Both the position numbers and the translations under genes were made by a program. A stretch of 64,000 bases of DNA from positions 1,240,001 through 1,304,000 of the forward strand of contig NZ_JBKBEU010000001.1 in assembly GCF_047372505.1 (NCBI RefSeq), in the 5' to 3' direction. Source of the DNA: Phaeobacter cretensis. Its GTDB lineage: Bacteria > Pseudomonadota > Alphaproteobacteria > Rhodobacterales > Rhodobacteraceae. Within the stretch, counting starts at the first letter, position 1. Each line of letters begins with the position of its first letter. Of this stretch, positions 25,705 through 40,113 are shown piece after piece. Under the pieces are notes generated by a model that had not been told where the DNA came from, ran no database searches, and saw only the letters and a program-made list of their open reading frames with translations.

Positions 25705-26961
25705 CTAACCCAGTTGCATCCTATCAATCATCGCCTTCGAGTTTTTAACGTGGCGTGCAACCAATTGTTTTTGGCGCTTATGTGTAGGAATAAGAGCAGC
25801 AGCTGATGCCTCATAGTCCAAAGATTTCAATTCCGGGAATAGATTTTCTATTTCCTTCCGCGCGTCTACTGGCACCGATTCAAGTGCTTGAGGACCGGTG
25901 AAAAGACTCTCACTGGGCGCGCCTTCGGCCCAGATGACCTCATGGGTATCGAAGAGGATGTGAAAATATTCTACGTCCTCCACTTCATCATCGATATAAA
26001 TCCCAGGCAGTTCAGTCAGCCTAATGGCCGAAATAAGGACCTCAGTCGTTCCAAACATACGCTCGGCTATTTTGGAACTGACGAGCATTCTGTGCTGACG
26101 GCTGACAATCAGATCCCGACGAGGCAATCCGTTGCCAAGTGCACCCGCCTTGATGCGCACAGGTCGACTTTTCGGGTTACGAGCCAGCGCTGCGGCTCCA
26201 ACCTTGCTAGAGCTAATCCATTGAATGGGCTTGGTCTCGCCACCGGAAACAACAATGGAATCACCAACCATGAGTGTCTCCACATGTCGTTGACCGCTCG
26301 CGGTCTCGATGAATGTACCCCGTGTGAAACACAATATCTCTTGAGTGTTTCCAAATAGGGTAAAGATCTCTGCCGGAGTAATCGCTGCGTTGTTTGTACC
26401 AGTATAGAAATCAAGAGGTATCGTCGAATAGAAGACGTTCCCAGAGCCCACCGGATAGGTAAAGGCGACGATATGGCTGGGGTCAGATGTAGTGAGAAGC
26501 GGAACCGCGCCAGGCGGAAGAGAGCTTAGCTCAACATATCCATGGTTCGACATATTGCCGCCATCGAATGTGCTATCGTCGATTACGCCGTTGGGACCGT
26601 TTGTAAACGAAGAGGGTGCACCTGCTGCAACATTAACATCAGAGCCGCTTGCAAAGTCACGCACCGCTGTAATCGCACTGCCACCTGGTAAAATTGTTTG
26701 GGCGTTGCTGACTGCACGATCAAAAATGATCAAATTCATCCCTGCGTTTACAGCAGCCGAGATATCGGGAAGATTGGCGATATATTCGGAGCCAAAGCTG
26801 CTATTGCTAGGATTGACCACATATAGAGAGTCAAGCGAGGCAAGCTGAGCCGCGTTGGGAACAGTTACATTCACCGCGGTATCACCGTTGTTCGTGATCT
26901 CATCAACTTGAGAGGCCAAACCTTGGCCTGATGACATCGAGTAATATCCTACGGTTGCCAT
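25705..26961 (-). CDS. Hint-domain protein with variable N-terminal domain
   Basis: 418 residues without an N-terminal signal peptide. Residues about 1-205 are Gly/Ser/Asn/Asp-rich and look like a secreted or adhesin-type beta domain. From about residue 210 a Hedgehog/intein (Hint) domain begins with the nucleophilic Cys in LCFTRGTFIET, continues with VETLMVGDSIVV, VSRQHRMLV and VEYFHILFDTHEVIWAEG, and is followed by a helical tail. Such proteins are numerous in Rhodobacteraceae; the Hint fold can cleave after its own cysteine, but the physiological role is unknown. The C-terminal Asn of inteins is not evident, suggesting cleavage rather than splicing. Confidence 0.8.
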   Translation of the reverse strand: MATVGYYSMSSGQGLASQVDEITNNGDTAVNVTVPNAAQLASLDSLYVVNPSNSSFGSEYIANLPDISAAVNAGMNLIIFDRAVSNAQTILPGGSAITAVRDFASGSDVNVAAGAPSSFTNGPNGVIDDSTFDGGNMSNHGYVELSSLPPGAVPLLTTSDPSHIVAFTYPVGSGNVFYSTIPLDFYTGTNNAAITPAEIFTLFGNTQEILCFTRGTFIETASGQRHVETLMVGDSIVVSGGETKPIQWISSSKVGAAALARNPKSRPVRIKAGALGNGLPRRDLIVSRQHRMLVSSKIAERMFGTTEVLISAIRLTELPGIYIDDEVEDVEYFHILFDTHEVIWAEGAPSESLFTGPQALESVPVDARKEIENLFPELKSLDYEASAAALIPTHKRQKQLVARHVKNSKAMIDRMQLG

Positions 26962-27289
26962 GTACTCACGCCCGATTATTTTACGCTAGATATCTTTGTT
27001 AAACTAGTTCTTAACTATGGCTTTTTTTTGTCATTTGCACAAGACGAACAATTGGCGCAGCCGTCAGCTTAGAGAATGCCATTGAGCAAAGCTACGCCGT
27101 TTCACCTCCAGAACTCCACGAAAAGAGCTCATCAAACCGGCGATTTCGCTGAGCAAACGCGCGCTTGACCGCCGAAGCTTCAGGACCAACGCAGCCCATC
27201 TGTGCAGTTTCGATCCGAATGCCTGGAATAGCCCCCTGAAAGTGGTCCACCAACCGGGATAGTTTGTCCCGCAAATTGGAGGATCAGCG

Positions 27290-27568
27290 ATGGCTGGAAA
27301 ACGAGAAAAGCCCGAAGAGATCGCATCGAAGCTTCGGCAGGTTGAAGTTCTACAAGGACAAGGCGCGACGATTGCAGAGGCGGTGCGCCAGATCGGCGTG
27401 ACGCAGCAGACGTTTTACCGATGGCGGAAGCTTTATGGCGGGATGCAGCGGTCTTAGCTTGCTCGGTTGAAAGAGCTGGAGAAAGAGAACCAGCGGCTTC
27501 GGAGAGCGGTGTCTGACTTGACGTTGGACAAACTCATTTTAAGCGAAGCAGCGAAGGGAAACTTCTAA
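27290..27568 (+). pseudogene. IS3 orfA, amber codon at position 56
   Basis: Helix-turn-helix part of the transposase (PEEIASKLRQVEVLQGQ, GVTQQTFYRWRKLYGGM) followed by a leucine-zipper segment (LARLKELEKENQRLRRAVSD, then TLDKLILSEAA). An in-frame TAG at 27455-27457 replaces what is normally a glutamine codon in this family (CAG to TAG is one substitution), cutting the protein between DNA-binding and dimerisation parts. ATG 27290 has GGAGG 8 bp upstream. Without suppression the element should be immobile by itself. Confidence 0.8.
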
Positions 27569-27600
27569 GCCCTTCGCGTCGTCGCAGGTGCATCGACCAT

Positions 27601-28416
27601 GTGCGGCAAGAGTTGGGTGTTTCAGAGCGCCGCGCCTGCCGCACGCTTGGTCAGCATCGCTCTACCCAACGCAAGGTGCCGCATGGCCGGGCCGATGAGG
27701 AGCGGCTGACCGACGACATCATCGAGTTGGCCGATCAATACGGGCGCTATGGCTATCGCATGGTGACCGGCTTGCTGAACAATGCGGGCTGGCATGTGAA
27801 CCACAAGCGCGTTGAACGTATCTGGCGACGTGAAGGGCTGAAAGTCCCACAGAAACAGAAGAAAGAAGGTCGGCTTTGGCTGAATGACGGGTCATGCGTG
27901 CGTCTCAGGCCAGAGCGCCCAAACCACGTTTGGTCCTACGACTTTGTCCAAGATCGCACGGCTGATGGCCGGATATATCGAACGCTCAACATCATCGATG
28001 AATACACAAGGGAGGCGCTGATGATCCGCGTTGATCGTAAGCTCAACTCCACGGACGTGTTGGATGCGCTGACAGATTTGTTCATCCTGCGCGGCCCACC
28101 TAAATACATAAGGTCGGACAATGGCCCAGAATTTATCGCCCAGAAAGTGCGCGATTGGATCGCGGCTGTCGGTGCCAAGACGGCCTATATCGAGCCGGGA
28201 TCACCCTGGGAAAACGGATACTGCGAAAGCTTCAACGCCCAGTTCCGGGATGAACTTCTCAACGGCGAGCTGTTCTATACCTTAAAGGTGGCCCAAATCC
28301 TGATCGAACAATGGAGAATCCACTACAACACCATCAGGCCGCACAGCGCATTGGGCTATCGTTCGCCCGCGCCACAAAGCATCGTTCCGATAGACCAGAG
28401 GCCGACGATGCACTAA
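27601..28416 (+). CDS. IS3 orfB, DDE integrase-type transposase
   Basis: Open frame of 271 residues; the frame continues upstream to about 27560 (LSPSRRRRCIDHVRQELGVS), as expected when orfB is expressed by -1 frameshifting from orfA. The rve catalytic triad is intact: Asp in WSYDFVQDRT, Asp in IRSDNGPEF and Glu in PWENGYCESF, followed by YNTIRPHSALGYRSP. Because orfA carries an amber codon upstream of the shift region, a full OrfAB fusion is unlikely to be made. Confidence 0.85.
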   Translation: MRQELGVSERRACRTLGQHRSTQRKVPHGRADEERLTDDIIELADQYGRYGYRMVTGLLNNAGWHVNHKRVERIWRREGLKVPQKQKKEGRLWLNDGSCVRLRPERPNHVWSYDFVQDRTADGRIYRTLNIIDEYTREALMIRVDRKLNSTDVLDALTDLFILRGPPKYIRSDNGPEFIAQKVRDWIAAVGAKTAYIEPGSPWENGYCESFNAQFRDELLNGELFYTLKVAQILIEQWRIHYNTIRPHSALGYRSPAPQSIVPIDQRPTMH

Positions 28417-28455
28417 CAATCAAACCGGACCACCCAATGGGGGCACGCCACGTTA

Positions 28456-31400
28456 ATGACTCTTAGCGTGGATCAGTTTTCTAATCAGGCAGGTGACCTT
28501 GCCACTCCGCCTTCAGGTGTTTTCCCTACACCGCCCGCACAGCCGGTGCACATGATGCTGCCGCTGGGGTCTTTGTCGTGGGAAAATTTTGAGCGTTTGT
28601 GCTATCGTCTGGCCTTGTCCCAAGGCACGTTCGATCATGTGGCCCGATACGGCAAGCAAGGACAAAAGCAGGAAGGAATAGACGTATTCGCCCGCAAGCC
28701 TAACGGGCGCTATACTGTCTGGCAGGCAAAACGTTACACAACTTACAAGCCTGCGAACTTAAAGTCAGCGGTAGAAGCATTCCTCGCTGGGCAGTGGGTT
28801 GAGCAATCCGATACTCTTGTAATCGCGGTGCAAGCTTTACTCGATGACACCAAGCTTCAAGACGAGATCGAACGGCAAACGAAGAAATTGGCTGCCAAGA
28901 ACATAGTTCTTGAGGTTCTTGGCGGCGACACACTCGCTGAACGGATCCGCCCACATCAAACACTGGTGTCCGCATTCTTCGGTCGTCATTGGCTCGAGGC
29001 CTTCTATGGCGACGCAATCGATCCAAATATCAAAGACAGGCTTGACGGGATTGAGTTCGACAAGGCTCGTGCTCAACTGGCAACATTCTACACTACGCGT
29101 TTTAGCGATCTGGACCAAGGAATGGTCGGAGCACGCTTTGCAACCACGCCTGGTTCGCATCAGCCCCTAGCTCTTTTGGAACGGTTTGCAATGGCGGATG
29201 TTTTTATTAAGGAGCAGACGTCAGAAACGGCAATCAAGCAAAACCGGTTGGAGAACGACGATGTTTCGGCTCGCGAGCTTCGTGCCGAGATTGAGGGTAG
29301 GATACTTCGTTCGGCAAATCCGTACGAAGTTCGACGCGTCTCAGCCGCCGACTGGCTGATTGATGGCAATAAGCTTGCCATTCTTGGTGATGCTGGAACA
29401 GGGAAAAGTACGCTTTTGCGCGCAATAGCGCTTGATCTACTTGGTGATCAGTCGGTGTTTACGGCTTTGGGGCAACGTTGGGGCGACCGACTACCTGTCA
29501 TATTACCATTTGCCAAATGGGCCAGGGCTACGAACCTCCAAGACGGAGAGATTAGCCTTACGGATATGGTTGCTCAGAGCTTACAACCTTTGCTGACCAG
29601 CGATATTGTCTCGTTAGTTAACCGCGCAGTAGAAGAGCAACGTATCGTCCTCATAGTTGATGGTTTAGATGAATGGTCAAACGAACAGGCGGCACGAACA
29701 GCTCTACAAACCTTACTGACATTGGTTCAGGTCCATAATATCCCCACTTTAGTATCAGGACGACCGCAAGGGTTACGCAGAATCGGATCCCTTCCCCAGG
29801 CTTGGAGTACGGCCGAACTGGCTCCGCTGTCGTCGGCTCAACAGGGCTATTTGGCGAATGTTTGGTTCCAACATCTGCAACCGCATTCCACGGGCGGCCA
29901 GATAGTGGGCGACAACAACGCAGCTTGGCGAGCAGGTCGTTTTTTGAAGGAACTGAACGCGGACGCGGCTCTCGGAGAGCTGGCAGGAACGCCTCTATTG
30001 TTCGTCGGTCTACTCTTTCTTTGTGTAATGTAGTTTTGCCACGCAATCGTACACAAGCTCTCCGAGACTTGGTAAAGTTACTCAACGAAACACACCCTGA
30101 GGCGAGAGCCACAGCGGCTGGCGAGGGACGTGCACGGTTTGAACATGCGGGTACGCCAGAAATCCGGCTTGTTGCATTAGGAGCTCTTGCTTTCGCGTCA
30201 CGCCGCGACGGCGGTGATGCTGGCTACAGTCGAAGTGAAGCCTCTAAAGCCATCATAGAAGGGCTAACCAATAGAGGCTTTGAAACTATCATTGCGAGTG
30301 GAGTAGCTAGTGAGCTCCTTGCTGTAAACGCAGAAACAGTTGGGCTTATTATCGAAAAGGGGCCAGACGACATAGGGTTCGCGCACGCCAGCCTTGAGGA
30401 GTATCTTGCGGCAACTCATATCCAGAGCTGGCCGTTCAGCGAACTTACTAAATTTGTTTCGGAGAATGCCGGTAGCGCACGCTGGAACAAAGTTTTGGGT
30501 AATTTGGTTGGTATCAATGAGAGGCCCGACGAAATCGAGCAAATTGTAGACGCTCTGGAAACTGCAGATTTAGATATCGCCAGAGACTTTAGCCGTCGCC
30601 AGCTCCTTTCCGAACTTGCTTTTAGCCAGTCATCGATGAGTTCGCAGACTGCCCAAAGACTGGCAAATCGAACCTTTGAAACGATCGAGGGGTTTGGACC
30701 GCTTGCCGAACGTACTGCAATGGTGAAACTTGCGATTAACGGTTTAAGTGATCCGTTGCTCCGGACTGCAGTTGAGGACCGACTTCGTCGGTGGGTTCCT
30801 CGGAGAGAGGATTTTCCGCAACAGCTTTTCATAGCAATCGCATCTTGGGGGCAAGGTGCTGACCAATTGGAGGCATTAATCAGAGGCCTTGGGGATGAGA
30901 ACAGAGGAGCGGCCCGAACTGCCGCAAGATGCCTAGCCAAGGTCTACAAGGCCAACCAAGACGTTCTAAAGCGCTTGATTTCTCTAGCTTCTTCGGATGC
31001 AGAGTTAGCAGTCGTGGCGAGCACGATCGAGGCTCTCGTACTTGGCTGGCCTGAGGCAAATATAAAATCCTTCGTCGATGAAGCGGCGGTTAGCCGTTCG
31101 CCAATCCTAGAGGCAACAGCGATCTGGGCACGCGTCAAGCTCAACTCAAAAACTGATGCGGATCGAGCAAGATGCTTACAACTCGTAGATGACAATTCTG
31201 GTCTCGACTATTTTGATAAGGCGATTGCTGATGAAGCATTGCTCGAAGGTTGGCCAAACGACGATGACGTAATTGAGAAATCGCTGGCGTGGCGCTCGAG
31301 TGGGGGCTTAAGACGCGATGTTGCCTCAGCCGCCTTGCTCAATACGGAGCCAGGTCGTCCTGAGGTCAAGAGATGGATATTGAAGGAGCTCGCAGACAAG

Positions 31401-33308
31401 TTTCCTTTCAATTCAATGCAACGTGGGCTGTGGTCGAAACTGATCAATTTCGCCAAACATGACGTTGACATCCATGAGGCTGTCGTATCTGCGATCACTT
31501 CCGAAGATGGAGCACACAGAAGATATGAGTACTGGCCAATCATAGCCCAATTGGGCGATGTACGGCTTCGAGACAACGCCATCTCAGATGTCAGGTCTAA
31601 AAAGAGTTACAATAAGTACTGGAGTCTGTTGCCACTCCTTTCAGGTTGGGCGGACGAACCGGACGTCAAGGCTCTGGTTCGAGAAGTAGTTGCTCTGCCC
31701 GACGACGAATTGGGAATGCTCGTCGCTCTCCTTCCAGATTTACACACTGACCCTAAAGAGGCGCGCGCGCGCCTAATCGCTATCTTGCATCATCAGCCGA
31801 AGGCGCGAGTGGATCTCATCGTCAAAGCCTTAGGTGAACTGGGATGTGATGAAGAGGATGAAGAAGCGGTGCAGGCAATCTTGCCATTTCTGCGGGATGC
31901 AAAACCGAATGCCGAGCCTTTGATGGCTTATCATCAATTTTCGGCACACCAAGAGATACGCGATCAAGCGTTGATCCGGCTAAAGCAGCCGGAACCACCA
32001 ATCCATGTTTTGGCCGAAGCGTTTCCAAACGAGCCACTTATCATGGAGGCAGCTTTATCAGCCGTCTCATCTGTTCCACCATCGTTGCGCGCCGCGATTG
32101 CGACTGCTGCAGGAATTGGCGCTGATCGTCATAAAGCGCTGTATTCTGTTCTAGAAAGCTACAATGAAGAGTCCGACTTTCACGTAAGTGTCCAACTAGC
32201 CGTAGATTACTATCAGCTCCGCCTAGCTAGAGGCGATGTTGATGGTGTCGTCGACTATCTAACCGCCGAGATCGACCGGCCCGGAATTAATTTTGAAGAG
32301 AACCGAACGACCGCTTTTTCTGGTTTGGTAGTCATGGATCGACCTCAAGCAGTGCTAACTACTACACATGCTAGCGGCAAGGTTCGCCTCCTGTCTTACC
32401 GAGCCGACGGCTTGAGCAGCGCGCTAGGAGCTTTACTCGCCAAGAAGTGGGACATGCTCAAATCACAGTTAGGGTTGAACTTTGTTGATGAGGTGTTCTC
32501 GGATGATCGTTCGGCTTGGAACGCCATTGCCCGTTTTGCTGGTCCTAACCAGAACATGCGCCGCGACTTTTTCGAGTGGTGTAAATCTGAAGAAAACATC
32601 GGTTTAGCATCGCTATTGTCTTTGGCTGAGTTTTGGCCTCAGAACAGCGTTCTACTGGAACATACGCTCAGGATTTTGAGACGGAAGAACACCTACAACG
32701 ACCACGAATTATCCATGAAAATCGCAGCGGCCGAAATCCTGAGAGACCAGTTCAATTCGCCTGAACATGTGGTTGAACTGAGCAAGGTGTTTGACGAGAC
32801 CAAGGACACGCATGCTGCGATTGCTTTGGCCATTGTAGATCCCGACGCGCCTGGTCTGCATCAGGATAGGATACCGACTCTAGACATTGGAAAGGACCGT
32901 GGAGACTGGTTGGCCGCTGCCCAGATTGCCTCTCGGCTAGATCCACCGGAGACTTTCGCGACTATCGTGCGCGGAGCAGCCGAGCGAGTAATCGGTCCGG
33001 GCTGGTCACACCAACCACAAATTGCCGAGGTATTGGTCGAACGAGTGATCCGCGATCCGCAGGCTCGATCCATTCTACGAGCCAGCTTAGACGGCGAGAC
33101 TTCTCCAGACGCATTTGTCGCTTGTGTTACAATCTTGGCCCGCGCCGGCCATCTTGATGGCGAACTTTTGAAAAAATGTGCTGCCAACCTGGAATTGGAG
33201 GAGGCTCGGAACGGTGTTCCGCTGGCGGTCTTAGACTTCAACGTAAACTTAGTGCGGCCCTATTCTCACGTTCTCATGGAGTATATCCAACTGGGAGGCA
33301 GTCGCTAA
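28456..33308 (+). pseudogene. PD-(D/E)XK-NACHT-helical repeat protein (bacterial NLR-like anti-phage type), frameshifted
   Basis: Read as one gene of about 1617 codons. Residues 40-110 resemble an Mrr-like nuclease: GIDV with Asp76 and WQAKRY with Gln90-x-Lys92. The NACHT core has Walker A GDAGTGKST (311-319), Walker B LIVDGLDEW (399-407), TLVSGRP sensor and, after the break, the STAND helix FAHASLEEYLAATHI. The rest is about 900 residues of leucine/alanine-rich helical repeats (HEAT-like), the usual target-sensing part. The first frame ends at TAG 30031-30033; the continuing frame (from about 30014, CNVVLPRNRTQAL) is shifted by -1. A one-base deletion in the T-rich stretch 30005-30015 explains it. 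No ribosome-binding site precedes ATG 28456 because the IS ends 19 bp upstream. A defence role is inferred from architecture. Confidence 0.82.
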
Positions 33309-33405
33309 GCCACACTAGATGTCTGCAATGCGGGCCGCTACTGCAGCTTATTGACGATCAGGTGACGGTGGGAATCGGACAGAGTCCCGTCATTTTTCGC
33401 TTCCG

Positions 33406-33424
33406 TATTGGCTTAACGCCAATA
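33406..33424 (+). terminator. Possible terminator after the NACHT gene
   Basis: Perfect 7-bp stem TATTGGC/GCCAATA with a 5-nt loop, about 100 bp after the stop. Short T runs follow loosely. Weak evidence. Confidence 0.3.
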
Positions 33425-33546
33425 TAGCTGTTGATCTTTAACAGGTGAAGATCCGAAATTGGGCCCCCGTTGCAACGCCGCCTTTTAGTGCGCCTCATGC
33501 CCTTGTCTTGCACCTATTGATCCACAAGCGCTAACACAACGTAGTC

Positions 33547-33562
33547 TCCCCACGGCTGGGGA
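33547..33562 (-). terminator. Possible rRNA operon terminator
   Basis: Stem TCCCCA/TGGGGA with a 4-nt loop, 32 bp beyond the 3' end of the last tRNA on the minus strand. There is no U tract in that direction. Confidence 0.3.
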
Positions 33563-33593
33563 AGTATATTTATTGTTTTTGATTTTGTAAGAT

Positions 33594-33670
<77 letters not shown>

Positions 33671-33849
33671 ACACTTTTGTTGGGCGATCGCTTACGCTAC
33701 TTGAGCCCTTTTGTTTGTCCTATCGCCGATTTTGGCGGTTTAGGACTATTGCAGTATTGCTTGTAGCACGACTGCGTGTCCCCTTCAGGGTGATATGGTC
33801 TGAAGGGTATTCGTTATTAATATCGTTTAAGAGTTATGGATTTTACTAG

Positions 33850-33965
33850 GTTTGGCGGTGACCTACTCTCCCACGCCTTAAGACGCAGTACCATCGGCGC
33901 AACAGTGCTTAACTTCCGGGTTCGGGATGGGACCGGGTGTTTCACTTGCGCTATGACCACCAAAC
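33850..33965 (-). rRNA. rrf: 5S rRNA
   Basis: About 116 nt. On the minus strand it shows GTTTGGTGGTCATAGCG at the 5' end, the conserved CCCATCCCGAAC and GGAAGTTAAGC blocks, and GGGAGAGTAGGTC near the 3' end, with terminal ends complementary. Ends are approximate to a few bases. Confidence 0.95.
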
Positions 33966-34090
33966 CGAGAAAAATCCATATATCGACGATGTTTCACAAT
34001 TTTTGTGAGACGCTCGTCGAGATACAACCAACATGAAGTCCAGTTTTGTTTTGCTTTTGGTTCATTGTGTCACTGACTGTTACTGGAACA

Positions 34091-36952
<2,862 letters not shown>

Positions 36953-36963
<11 letters not shown>

Positions 36964-36990
36964 TGGTCCAGAAAAAGACAGTGAACTGTC
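36953..36990 (-). other. 5' arm of the 23S precursor processing stem
   Basis: On the minus strand the sequence CTGGACCAGATCAAGC at the 23S 5' boundary pairs with GCTTGATCTGTTCCAG at the 3' boundary (about 34060-34100) with a single mismatch. Pairing continues outward through CACTG and CTGGA blocks. This is the usual RNase III substrate that releases pre-23S. Confidence 0.65.
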
Positions 36991-37382
36991 ACGCCACAGA
37001 AGCTGGTAAGAAACTGTGGCCTTATTCTGAACCAAAAGCATACTTTCCCGCTCACTTCCGAAGAAGTGAACAATGGCTCATAAACCTTGCGGAATATGAA
37101 CCGGGTTAGTGTACTTGACTTGGACAACACTGCGGTTTCAATCCGGCAGACCCTCGCGCGCCCGAGGAAAAGGGCGGAATGCAAAGGCTCGCATCAGACC
37201 AAATAAATGATCTTCAGCACCAAACTGAGGTCGATCCCTCACACGGGTGACCAACAGTGTTGTTGATTGTATCTCTCTAAACGATGTCAATATGATCAAC
37301 CTTCCCGAAGGAACATCGATCCGGTCCGATTGGACGGTTAAACATCTCAGGATGCTTAACGATCAAATCGTCTCTTGCAGAA
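36964..37382 (-). other. Internal transcribed spacer between tRNA-Ile and 23S
   Basis: About 420 bp with no further tRNA and no plausible reading frame. Its 23S-proximal part forms one arm of the 23S processing stem. Nothing else identifiable. Confidence 0.7.
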
Positions 37383-37459
<77 letters not shown>

Positions 37460-37484
37460 ATTCTATGTGGGCCGTTCGCATGAG

Positions 37485-37560
37485 TGGTGGAGCCTAGGAG
37501 GATCGAACTCCTGACCTCCTGAATGCAAATCAGGCGCTCTCCCAGCTGAGCTAAGGCCCC
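37485..37560 (-). tRNA. tRNA-Ala (TGC)
   Basis: 76 nt including encoded CCA. GGGGCCT acceptor, D arm AGCTCAGCTGGGAGAGC, anticodon loop TTTGCAT giving TGC, T arm GTTCGATCC. It is the tRNA nearest the 16S gene. Confidence 0.95.
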
Positions 37561-37596
37561 TTGCTAGATCCTGCACCAAAGCAAGATCATGACAGT

Positions 37597-37610
37597 TCTG
37601 AAGAGATATG
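37597..37610 (-). other. 3' arm of the 16S precursor processing stem
   Basis: On the minus strand CATATCTCTTCAGA, about 100 nt after the 16S 3' end, is perfectly complementary over 14 nt to the leader arm at 39472-39485. Weaker pairing with G-U pairs extends the helix by about 11 nt toward the 16S ends. Confidence 0.75.
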
Positions 37611-37703
37611 AGGACGGCCTGGTCCTGATGTTGATCAGTTTTGAATACTGATCTTATGCTAAGTGTATCACGAGACAGAGCAAGCTCTGATCTAGCTAGA
37701 TAC

Positions 37704-39175
<1,472 letters not shown>

Positions 39176-39471
39176 AAATGCCCTTGCAGGCATATCCTTG
39201 ACGTTCGAACCTCTGCACATCTTTGATGTCCTACCGCTGACGCCAACCAAGGACGGACCTCAGTCAGCACGGCTTCGAACCCGGCTAGGAACTCGAAACG
39301 AACATCAAAACTTTCTCTGTTTTTCGTGCTTGGTTTCAAAAGAAACCGAAGCCGTCCAAACAGTGAAGCTGACACTTTATTATCGCGCTACCACTTCGCT
39401 ACTTGAGCGCAGGGCATCGCTAAAAGCGTTGATATGAAGAGGCTGATCCATCGAATGAACCAAACCGCCCA

Positions 39472-39485
39472 CATATCTCTTCAGA
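39472..39485 (-). other. 5' arm of the 16S precursor processing stem
   Basis: TCTGAAGAGATATG on the minus strand, about 300 nt before the 16S 5' end, complementary to 37597-37610. Confidence 0.75.
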
Positions 39486-39494
39486 TATCATCAA

Positions 39495-39506
39495 TGTCAA
39501 AGAGCA
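39495..39506 (-). promoter_or_regulatory. rRNA antitermination boxA
   Basis: TGCTCTTTGACA on the minus strand matches the E. coli rrn boxA TGCTCTTTAACA at 11 of 12 positions. It lies in the leader upstream of the 16S processing stem, the expected place for NusB/NusE loading. Confidence 0.75.
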
Positions 39507-39686
39507 TACACCAAGAGACAATAACCAACAGATGCGCCACTCTCATGGCACGCCCGCCAACAAAATCTCCATAATGTCACCGTCTTTCCGATGCGGCAGA
39601 CCGTCTCTCCGGCCAGTCCGGCTACCGTAGCAGCCAACCCAGCAGCGTCCCCGCCGCCGGTGAAGGGGGTTCTAAGCCCACTCAAC

Positions 39687-39705
39687 AAAACCCGCAAGGG
39701 GTTTT
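39687..39705 (-). terminator. Terminator-like hairpin downstream of the dehalogenase gene
   Basis: Symmetric AAAACCC-gcaag-GGGTTTT followed by T runs on both strands. It is about 400 bp past the dehalogenase stop codon and would insulate the rRNA promoter from upstream transcription. Confidence 0.6.
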
Positions 39706-40113
39706 TTGACGTTTTCATGACGTTTTCTAAAGTACACAAAATAATCGTTATAATACAGATAGTTAAATGTTATATTTTTTCCTATTTCTTATCCTCATGG
39801 ACCACGATTGCCTAAATTACAGGCGAGACACGACAAGGAGCGTATACAGACAGATCTACATATAGCTGTCAGGGCTACGTCGACCACTAAACACCAGCCG
39901 ACTCGCAACGCTACAATTCGAGATCAAGGCTTTGAATTGGAGAAAAATTTTCGCTCCCTAGAGCAGTTTTACTGCGGGCACGATAAAGGCTCTCCTAGAT
40001 ATCTACCCACTCTATCCTTTTGTTCGCAAACCTACGCCAGATCGCGCATTGGACTGTGGCTCTCGGCGCGAGATTACGCGCAGGGTCTGGCACATTATTT
40101 GCCCGGTGGACGA

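Larger units (their letters stand above)
27237..28436 (+). mobile_element. IS3-family insertion sequence (orfA interrupted)
   Basis: About 1.2 kb with orfA and orfB in the usual partly overlapping frames. Proposed ends begin and finish with TG...CA; the left end TGAAAGTGGTCC and the reverse complement of the right end TGGGTGGTCC share GTGGTCC. The end repeats match only partly and I see no clear target duplication, so the limits are approximate. The right end falls 19 bp before the first ATG of the NACHT gene. Confidence 0.75.
39176..40113 (-). other. rRNA operon leader and promoter region
   Basis: About 940 bp between 16S and the end of the dehalogenase gene. It holds the boxA (39495-39506), the 5' arm of the 16S processing stem and the terminator-like hairpin near 39687-39705. 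The rRNA promoter should lie between about 39520 and 39690 on the minus strand; I could not pick its -35/-10 boxes with confidence. A 9-bp direct repeat GACGTTTTC occurs at 39708-39716 and 39719-39727. The part from 39730 to 40113 shows no gene. Confidence 0.6.

Noticed and set aside
27092..27274. 60-codon minus-strand frame left of the IS, considered as the remnant of an interrupted gene
   Set aside because: The sequence on the other side of the IS does not continue it and I recognise no family; it partly overlaps the IS end.
27233..28440. Target-site duplication of the IS
   Set aside because: Flanks read CCCC on the left and ATGG on the right; no matching 3-5 bp repeat was found at the proposed ends.
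29802..30010. The long second-frame reading frame beginning with ATG 29802, upstream of the NACHT continuation
   Set aside because: Its first about 70 residues are an out-of-frame reading of the NACHT domain, Arg/Ser-rich and without family resemblance; the real protein sequence switches frame only near 30014.
30000..30033. Programmed -1 frameshifting in the NACHT gene
   Set aside because: There is no X-XXY-YYZ heptamer in the correct frame and no obvious downstream structure; a one-base deletion is simpler. It is not fully excluded.
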